NCBI RefSeq assembly: GCF_019097595.1
Contig: NC_080715.1
Location: 2,967,073 to 3,031,072, forward strand
DNA from: Hemibagrus wyckioides
Taxonomy: Eukaryota > Chordata > Actinopteri > Siluriformes > Bagridae
Direction of reading: 5' to 3'
Length of the DNA stretch: 64,000 bases
Shown: positions 56,405-64,000 of the stretch, piece after piece
How positions within the stretch are numbered: the first letter of the stretch is position 1
Layout of the letters: each line of letters begins with the position of its first letter
Translations under genes and position numbers: made by a program
Notes under the pieces: generated by a model
Database searches by the model: none
What the model saw: the letters and a program-made list of their open reading frames with translations, nothing else
Told to the model about the DNA's origin: nothing

Positions 56405-58085
56405 GTCAAGATTCAAGATTCAAGATTCAAGAAGCTTTTATTGTCATTTCAACCACATACAGCTGGTGCAGTACATAGTGAAATGAAACAACGTTTCTCC
56501 AGGACCTGGTGCTACATAAACATACAACTACTAGTACAATACAAAACAACAAACACCACCACAGAGCTAGGACAGAAGTTTGTCTTAGCCACGTAAAGTG
56601 CACAGTGTGCAGCTAGGTGCAAACAGAGCATAGACAAGACAGTGCAAAAAAGACAATAAATACAATAAAGACAACACAAAAGAACACAGGACACTTAGCG
56701 CTGAAAGGAAATAAAAGAACGTGTACTGGAATGTAAGTGAAATAAAATAGATAAAGTGAAATGATGTAGAAATAAAGTATTGTGCAAAAATATTGTGCAA
56801 AAATACACAGCAGCAGTTGAGGTAGTGCAAATAGGATAAACATAAATATAACTATAGCAGCGGATGACAGGTAGAGGTAGTGCAGTAAGTAATGAACAAT
56901 ATAAATTATGTGTGTGTGTGCGTGTCTACACAGTCAAGAGAGAGTGTGTGTATCAGTGTGTGAGAGACAGAGAGTTAGTATACAGTTCAGTCCTGAGTGA
57001 GAGTGTGTGTGAGAGTGTAGAACAGTTCAGTCCCGGGTGTTGAGGAGCCTAATGGCTTGAGGAAAGAAACTGTTACAGTCTGGTTGTGAGGGCCCGAATG
57101 CTCCGGTACCTCTTTCCAGATGGCAGGAGGGTGAAGAGTGTGTGTGAGGGGTGTGTGGGGTCAGCCACAATACTGTTGGCTTTGCGGATGCAGCGTGCGG
57201 TGTAAATGTGATAGAGGGGAGAGAGACTCCGATGATCTTCTCAGCTGTCCTCACTATCCGCTGAAGGGTCTTGCGATCTGAGACGGTGCAGTTCCCAAAC
57301 CAGGCAGTGATGCAGCTGCTCAGGACGCTCTCCATGGTCCCTCTGTAGAACACAGACAGGATGGGGGGAGGGAGATGGGCTTTACTCAGCCTCCTCAGGA
57401 AGTAGAGGCACTGCTGGGCTTTCTTGGTGATGGAGCTGGTGTTGAGTGACCAGGTGAAGTTCTCCGCCAGATGGACACCAAGGAATTTGATGCTCTTGAC
57501 GATCTCCACAGAGGAGCCATCGATGGACAGCAGAGAATGGTCACACTGTGCTCTCCTGAAGTCAACAACCATCTCTTTGGTCTTGTCGACGTTCAGGGAG
57601 AGGTTGTTGGCTCTGCACCAGGCTGTTAGATGTTGCACCTCCTCTCTGTATGCTGACTCGTCGTTCTTGCTGATGAGACCCACCACGGTCGTGTCATCAG
57701 CGAACTTGACGATGTGGTTGGAGCTGTGCATCGCTGCACAGTCGTGAGTCAGCAGAGTGAACAGCAATGGACTGAGCACACAGCCCTGAGGTGCTCCAGT
57801 GCTCAGTGTGGTGGTGCTGGAGATACTGCTCCCGATCCGGACTGACTGAGGTCTCCCAGTCAGGAAATCCAGGATCCAGTTGCAGAGAGAGGTGTTCAGG
57901 CCCAGGAGACTCAGCTTCTTAATCAGCTGCTGAGGGATGATTGTGTTGAATGCTGAACTGAAATCTATGAACAGCATTCGAACGTAGGAGTCTTTGCAGT
58001 CCAGGTGTGTGAGGGCCAGATGGAGGGTTGTGGTGATGGCGTCTTCCGTGGAACGGTTAGGACGATGAGTGTCTGTGTTCAGCAC
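56405..58085 (-). mobile_element. 5'-truncated L2-type LINE
   Basis: The minus-strand 3' end carries AATAAAAGC and a TTGAATC tandem tail (56405-56430). The 5' break at about 58085 falls in the RT domain. Truncation at the 5' end is the usual outcome of target-primed reverse transcription. It is the better preserved of the two L2 copies at the RT level. Confidence 0.9.
57027..58075 (-). pseudogene. L2 reverse-transcriptase fragment with intact catalytic box
   Basis: From [20 protein letters not shown] it reads [71 protein letters not shown] and the C-terminal domain to [16 protein letters not shown]. The frame is open for about 350 residues, apart from a small shift near the histidine-rich stretch at about 57190. 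It lacks the endonuclease and N-terminal RT, so it cannot act alone. Confidence 0.9.
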
Positions 58086-58089
58086 GTGT

Positions 58090-59095
58090 TCCCAAAACAG
58101 AACAGAAAGAATTTCTAGGACAAAACAAAGGATATCATGGTAATAAGATGAGGTCAAAAACAAATGATGACAGGGCCGCAGTCAGCCCTGGACAGAACGT
58201 GCCTAGATATAGAATATATCACATTCAAAATCAACTGCAAAGAAATCGAGCAGAAAGAAATAAGAAGAATTATGATGGGAAGGTGAGGAGCTTCATCTTG
58301 TGTCCTGGAGATCATGTGCTAGTGCAAAACTTAACACCCAGAGGTGTTAAGAGGGTCCAATTTACGAAGTGATACCAGAACAAGGGAAAGGGAGATCCTG
58401 ATCTCTTGCTTCTTGGTGACTACTTACTGTTGGAGGTTGACCTCAGAACTGAGTCAAGGACAAAGAAAATCATCAAAGAACCAAGACTAGTAGACAGGGA
58501 TGAGTCAAGTCCAGAAGAAGAGGAAGAAGATTCTGAATTCTACTACTTACCTGTCCCCCAGTCTCAGCAACCTGCAGATCAAAACAGTGAGTTAGATAAC
58601 ACAAACCTACCTGCTGTTCAGTCCAGACAACCTGAAAAGGAAAGAGAAACAACTGATTCAGATGTGATGGTAAATGATTATGGGACAAAAGTCCAAATGC
58701 AAGATAAATGGGTACCTCAACAGGAAGTAGATGTTATGGAGGAGGAACAATCAGTTGGAGAATCTGGAGGTATGTCTGATGTTCATGCAGTTCCGGGTGA
58801 AGGTATCGGTGAAGGAGGACAGGGATACAGATGGCCTAGGAGAGGAAGGAGGCCACCAAAGACATTCACATACGATTACCTGGGTACACCGTCATTCAGA
58901 CACAATAGCGTTTCAGTCCACACCATACGAAATGCAGAAATTATCACATGGACTTACCTAGTACCACACAAAAAGTCTTTATTGATGAACTTTGGGTAAT
59001 TGCACAGCATATACATAAGTGGGAACAATTCAACCTGAGGAACTGTTTTGTTTAGAAAAGAAATGTCAGGACGACATTTTTGTTGAAGGGGAGAG
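58090..59095 (+). pseudogene. gypsy integrase C-terminal region and pol tail
   Basis: The frame reads NQLQRNRAERNKKNYDGKVR, FILCPGDHVLVQNLTPRGVK (the small beta-barrel C-terminal domain of integrase), a stop and frameshift near 58370, then an acidic/Gln-rich tail (DESSPEEEEEDSEFYYLP) to RRPPKTFTYDYLGTPSF. It stands directly before a polypurine tract (GAAGGGGAGAG) and LTR. Everything upstream of it is lost to the L2 junction at about 58085. Confidence 0.75.
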
Positions 59096-59370
59096 TGTGG
59101 TGGACATAGAATTAAATATAATGTATATATTATGGAAAATATTTCAAATGTTGAAAGTGTTATCTTTGTTTCTTTTATCTTCATTTATATTTATGATTAA
59201 TTATGTCTGTTGCTCTGTTATTGATTACTGTTCCCTGAGAGTATTCACCTGTGGGGGGAGGGCCGCGTGGTGCTCAGTCAATACAGACACGGGCAGTGAA
59301 ACAGCAGCTCCGGTTCCTGTCTTTTTATTGAACATTATTTTCCCCATTCACAGACGTTGAGGGTACTACA
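59096..59370 (+). repeat. 3' LTR of the gypsy fragment (275 bp)
   Basis: TGTGGTGGACATAG after the purine tract to GGGTACTACA. The next base begins Tc1-like sequence, so the LTR end is also a junction. Confidence 0.75.
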
Positions 59371-59835
59371 TTGGCCCACCTTTTGCAGCTATAACAGCTT
59401 CAACTCTTCTGGGAAGGCTTTTCACAAGGTTTAGGAGTGTGTTTATGGGAAATGAATGAAAATCAATAATCCTCAAAATATCAGAATGTTTCATAAGATA
59501 ATCAAAGAAATGATTCATAATACAGAAAAACTAGAAAACTTCTGACTAAAGTACGTTCATTTATGCACTTAATATTTGTTTGGGGCTCCTTTTGCACAAA
59601 TTACTGTTAATGCACGAGGCCCAGGTTGCTTTGTTAGCGGCCTTCAGCTCATCTGTATTGCGGGGTCTGGTGTCTCTCATCTTCCTCTTCACAACACTCC
59701 ACAGATTCCCTATAGGGATCAGGTCAGGTGAGTTGGCTGGCCAGTCAAGCACAGTAATACCACGGTCAGCAAACCAGTTTTGAGTAGTTTTGGCACTGTG
59801 GACAGGGGCCAATTCCTACTGGAAAAGGAAATGGC
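59371..59835 (-). mobile_element. Tc1-like fragments, including a transposase C-terminus
   Basis: 59371-59450 matches the 3' transposase region of the element at 2085-3476 (TTTGCAGCTATAACAGCTTC). 59561-59812, from a different Tc1 subfamily, reads APVHSAKTTQNWFADRGITV then LDWPANSPDLIPIGNLWSVV, the last two catalytic boxes of the DDE domain, with Asn-Glu to Ile-Gly changes near the third acidic residue. Confidence 0.85.
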
Positions 59836-59884
59836 CTAACTAACCAGTGTGGATGTGTTCATTGATAGAGACTTCAAAGCACTT

Positions 59885-59940
59885 TTCTATGTCACTCTGG
59901 ATAAGAGCGTCTGCCAAATGCAGTAAAGTGTAAATGTAAA
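59885..59940 (+). repeat. L2-type 3' tail
   Basis: CACTCTGGATAAGAGCG followed by TCTGCCAAATGCAG and GTAAATGTAAAT units, as at 10359-10405. Confidence 0.75.
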
Positions 59941-60267
59941 TAATGTTGGAAATACATTATTTTTAAATCTCCAGTGAAAGATAAATAGTCAGATTGTGAT
60001 GGTTATGTTACAGAAGGCCAAAGACTCATAGTTTTGTTTCTGGTAGTGACCTGTGCTAAAGAAAGCCCATATTTCTGTCCTTTCCTCTTCTCCTCATTTC
60101 ACATATCTTTTTAAACAAATCCTTATTTGCCATTTTATTATTCATGAGTGTCTGTGTTTCTTGGGTAATTGTCACACTGCTTTCCAGAATGATGGCCTCA
60201 TGCTGAGGACAGGCACCGAGATTCACTTTAAACTATAAGAGTTAGCTTTGGATTTTGACTCAAATGT

Positions 60268-60392
60268 ATGCATAATAATAATAATGATAATAATAATAAT
60301 GATAATAATAATAATAATAATAATGATAATAATAATAATGATAATAATAATAATAACTATTATTATTATTATTGTTGTTGTTGTTATTATTA
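60268..60392. repeat. (AAT)n followed by (ATT)n microsatellite
   Basis: About 90 bp of AAT/GAT units turn at ACT into ATT and GTT units, so the two halves are self-complementary. Confidence 0.95.
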
Positions 60393-61765
60393 TGATCCCC
60401 CAGCTCTATCACACACAGTGTATATAATAGTGAGTATAATAAACTATAATTATTATGGTTAGTCGTAATTGTAATTATTAGTCTTCATCTTGTTGTTGAT
60501 CTACTTTTTATTTACTTTATTACTTTTTATTTATTTCAGTTACCGTTTGCTTTATTTATTTATTTAGCTCAATATACTGTATATAATAAGAAATATTGAT
60601 GTAGCAACCACCATCAAATTTTCAGCTTAGTATTTTTCTTATTATGTAGATCAAACGTTATGAGCATTTGAAATCTGAAAAAAATACCATTTTAGAGAAT
60701 TTTTGCTCTATGTAAATGCCTTTGAGAAACGCAAAACATGAGTTTGTGAATCCGGGTCAGTAAAAATTGCCTTTAAATTTCTATAGCTTTTGATCTAGAA
60801 GAGATATTGCCTTCAAACTTTGCATTCCAATGGATGTTGTTTTTAACATAAAACCACTCTATACAAGAGATTTTTAAGTAGAAAGTCAGTACGTTTTATT
60901 TTTTATTTTCACGAATAACCATTAAGTCATCTAGACCATTTTAAACATGTAATACATCACATAACATAAACAATTAATAAAGGTGTTTTGTAAAATATTG
61001 TAAATACTTTATAGCTGATATTTTTAATAAATCACATTTTCAAAGCACATTTTCAGTGAATCATGTTGCGGTGTAGTTATATATTTGGTATCACAGTTTC
61101 AGTTACAGTGAGTATACATCAAGTAAATGATATGAATTAGCATTAAAACACTCAAGTTGTCAGGTTTAGGCATTACAGTTCAAAGACAAGGTTTCACTTC
61201 ATAACTGTTGTAGATTTAATAAACATGTCTCTATATGATGTATGAAGTTCATGACATTTCCTGCCTTCCAGGATTCATACATTCTGGGATCATGCCAGAG
61301 GCAAGAAGAAATTCTGGCTTTTCCACTGTAATCAATGTTTTGTCTTTAATTTGATATAAAACACAATCTGGAAAATATTCACAGGATCAGCTGAATCAGT
61401 CAATGAACCGGATCCGCGAGTCAGCTCAGAATCAGCTGAATCAGTTAATGAACACGGTGACAGCCATAGGACAAATAAGAATCGGGTTATTAATTTAGAC
61501 CTCGGACTCATGAATCATGAGTTAATATGCAGAATCGGATGATTTAACTCGGGTGAATCAGTCAGGACCAGTACTACAGCCACTAGAACATCATTCAGTC
61601 AGCCAGTACACCTGTTGAGATCAGGGGAGTGAAGTTTACCTGCACAGCTCCTACCGCTGACCTCCGTTACACTTGCTACAATCGTGACCTATGATATTCA
61701 TTTCATTTAAACAAACAAAATGAAAACAGTACACATATTAAGAAAAACAGTGGTAAATAATTGTG

Positions 61766-61768
<3 letters not shown>

Positions 61769-61796
<28 letters not shown>
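61769..61796. repeat. (AT)n microsatellite
   Basis: About 14 AT units. Confidence 0.95.
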
Positions 61797-61890
61797 CAAA
61801 AATATTTTCTTATCAAATAATTTGATGCAGTATTCACTCGTTAAATAACTGAAACATTTCCCCGATTTAATGAATGGATTTATCTCCTGT

Positions 61891-61948
61891 CTCGGTAAAG
61901 TAGCTACACAAAATGGCGTCTCGGTAAAGTAGCTACACAAAATGGCGT
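61891..61948. repeat. Perfect 29-bp tandem duplication
   Basis: The unit CTCGGTAAAGTAGCTACACA plus AAATGGCGT occurs twice without a mismatch, followed by CTCG. Confidence 0.97.
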
Positions 61949-62470
61949 CTCGACTCTCTCACTAATCGAGGACACCGCGCAGGGTCTAAAGATCGGGAAG
62001 CGTGGATTTAGATGTAAATACGAGCTGCAAAGCTGAAAATAATATACAACAATATAAAGGTCGTAATCTCTACTTTCAGAATATATAACCGTTTTGGCTG
62101 TAGCAAATATTTTGGGCTGACTTTGGGAACTAATTTCTCAGAGTAGGGTGGTGATGTGTAAATAAAGTTTGCACCGATAGAAACTGTATCCATCCGCGCA
62201 TACACAGGATGCTGTACAATAAACACATGGCACTGGTCATTACACGGTCAGACGGTCAACTTAACAAAGAGCAGTGTTTTATATTTATATCAGATTAAAG
62301 GGAATTTTATTAGCTTTCTAACCAATGTATTTACATTCAATTTGAACCACAAACACTAATTTAATAGCGATTTTGGGACACTTGGTACAGGAAATGATGG
62401 ATTTTCCCCCTGGTTACTGCTGACCAATCAGCACTCAGGGTGGTTGCGCGGTGATTTTTTTTTTACTGTA

Positions 62471-62522
62471 TCACGTGACCGCACTTGTTTTCTCGCTTGG
62501 ACGGCTCTCGCTGGTGACGTCA
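62471..62522 (+). promoter_or_regulatory. E-box and CRE upstream of the coiled-coil gene
   Basis: TCACGTGA at 62471-62478 is a palindromic E-box (USF/MITF/TFE type) and TGACGTCA at 62515-62522 is a perfect cAMP-response element. They lie about 165 and 120 bp before the ATG at 62640, in locally GC-richer DNA. Confidence 0.65.
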
Positions 62523-62639
62523 TAGCGCAGAATTCGAACAGATCTGAAAACGTAAAAAAGTAGGCGGAGCTTTCAGAAATCTCCTGGACGCTGTGAGAGT
62601 AAGGTGTTTATTAAAGTTACTTTGAACAGTGAAGAGATC

Positions 62640-64000
62640 ATGAACTTTTTTGGAGCATTTAGTGGTCTTCCACTGCGCCCTCTGCTGTTAGCGGCCGGAG
62701 CTGCAGCCGCGACAGCCAGCATTTACACTTATGTTAAACGGAGCGAAGATACGACAGCGGAGCCCGAGGACACGACCGAAGGTACAACTATTTCTCAGTC
62801 CTGGTGTAACCATGCAGTGCTAAGTTTACTTCTCTCCTTTAGAAAAACATGAATTCAGTAGATTTGTTCAGTTCTTCATAAGTTAATAGCCCTTATCCAG
62901 ATGGTGTCCGGCGCTCGCGCTGCTTGAAAGATGCCCTGAGGGGTGAAATCACTCTCTCTTTCTGTCCAGCTACATGGAGGATTTTAGCTTCATGAATGTA
63001 GAATAAAATCTGTCAGTGTGTCCTTCAGCCTTAACCCACAGTAGACATGTAGATAGTGAAGATCAGTAAAGTGTTTTTATTCTGGAGACCCGTGAAAAAG
63101 TGGGAATAGTTGTGCTGTAGAGCTTCACCCGGATCAGAAGTGATGAAAATATCGCTTGTGTGGAGTTCAACACTTCAATAATAGAGGATGATGTGTGATG
63201 ATCTACTGTTTTATTTTTTATTTTAGGTCCTGACACAGAGGTTGTTAAAGACCAGATGATGGTAAGTTTGTTCTGCTCCTAACTTTAACCCTATAGTGTA
63301 CATTTCCAGTCTCTTACTAACAGCAGAACTGCAGGCTCATATTTACACCATTCACACTCCAATGTTTCTTTACACTAATCACACATTCTACATTTAGTCT
63401 CCTCTTTACAGAAGTTTATGAATATTTTCTTAATATGAAGCTGTAATTTGTCCTAGCATCCATTTGAAAGAGTTATTTTTGTGATTCAGAAACTGTTGGT
63501 GTCCAAGATTCAGCTGCAGGACAGAGTGAAGGAGCTGGAGGAACTGCTCTGTGAGGCACACAGAGACTGTGACCTGAAAAGCAAGGTAGGTGAGATAAGG
63601 CTCTGATTCAGAATAATGGGAGTACCATACCTAGGGAAATATTCAGAATAGGAAATACCTGCTCTCTGGAGTTTGAAGCTCACCTGCACTTGGAGCCAGA
63701 GGGGAGAGAGCAGTGACGGCTGGTCATGATATTAGATGGGAGATGAAACTCTCAGCTCTGTCACAGGCTCAGCAATGAAACCATTATGGTTCAGACATGT
63801 CTTATATCATGATCTCTAACATTATACAGATATAAAGACACACACAGAAGTGGCCCATTGCAGATGTGAACCTTAAGCACTGTGTGAACCTCTTTTGCTC
63901 CATGTGTGTGTTTTAGGAGAAAGAGCAAGAGCGAGAGGCTCACAGCATCCTCCTGGCTGAGAAAGAGGAGATGATAAAGACTCTGACACACAAGGAGGAG
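62640..64000 (+). CDS. Unidentified membrane-anchored coiled-coil protein, first four exons (runs off the window)
   Basis: Exons are 62640-62781, 63227-63261, 63490-63585 and 63917 onward. All borders are GT-AG and phases fit. The N-terminus MNFFGAFSGLPLRPLLLAAG then AAAATASIYTYVKRSED has a hydrophobic Ala/Leu stretch (about residues 10-28) that could be a signal anchor or mitochondrial/ER targeting helix. An acidic linker (TTAEPEDTTEGPDTEVVKDQ) and a heptad-like coiled coil (LLVSKIQLQDRVKELEELLC, then EKEQEREAHSILLAEKEEMI) follow. I chose ATG 62640 because no ATG lies upstream in frame in the leader. I do not recognise the family; the C-terminus is outside the window. Confidence 0.7.

Larger units (their letters stand above)
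59941..62450. other. No gene recognised; microsatellites only
   Basis: AT-rich DNA. At 61382-61456 GATCAGCTGAATCAGTCAATG and GAATCAGCTGAATCAGTTAATG are near copies. No exon signal found. Confidence 0.45.

Noticed and set aside
57424..57747. Plus-strand 107-codon open frame
   Set aside because: It is antisense to the L2 reverse transcriptase.
60268..60462. Asn-rich open frame
   Set aside because: It is the AAT microsatellite.

Overview
This window is nuclear DNA of a teleost fish. The evidence is intron-containing vertebrate immune genes (two TRIM E3-ligase genes and a CC chemokine) set among fish-typical repeats: Tc1-like and piggyBac DNA transposons, L2-, RTE-, Nimb/I- and L1-type LINEs, Ty3/gypsy elements, tRNA-headed SINEs with L2 tails, and many (CA)n and (AAT)n microsatellites. 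Order or species cannot be fixed from this sequence alone. All exon models were read by eye from splice sites and reading frame.

Layout. Positions 1-9.7 kb hold a nested block: a deleted L2-like LINE (1.1-2.1 kb), a Tc1-like element (2.1-3.5 kb), and a decayed Ty3/gypsy element with a full 3' LTR (3.5-9.7 kb). Positions 10.1-44.5 kb are a large inverted duplication. Each arm carries a complete six-exon TRIM gene of 470 codons. TRIM A is on the minus strand (13055-18824) and TRIM B on the plus strand (35986-42825), so the two are head to head. Both arms share a SINE at the same place in intron 1 and an interferon-response element 45 bp upstream of the ATG. They differ by later insertions: an RTE LINE in the last intron of A, and in B a gypsy element in intron 1 (with target-site duplication) and a small tRNA-containing insertion in intron 5. 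The 16.5-kb spacer holds a Nimb/I-type LINE (19.6-23.7 kb), an L2 LINE split by a 995-bp solo LTR (26.4-30.9 kb), a second solo LTR (32.3 kb) and transposon scraps.

Positions 44.5-62.4 kb are mostly repeat and anonymous AT-rich DNA. They also contain two exons of a CC chemokine (49982-50413) that simple ORF calling misses, a 1.5-kb fold-back-like element, a decayed piggyBac transposase, a solo LTR, a 5'-truncated L2 and a gypsy 3' end. At 62640-64000 the first four exons of an unidentified membrane-anchored coiled-coil gene begin, behind a promoter region with a perfect CRE and an E-box.

Interpretation. The host content points to innate immunity: a young pair of interferon-responsive TRIM ligases whose coiled coils are almost identical but whose B30.2 target-recognition surface has diverged sharply, with a chemokine gene nearby. 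Nearly everything else is transposable element. Several insertions carry exact target-site duplications, and some have an empty site in the sister arm, so the order of events can be read from the sequence.
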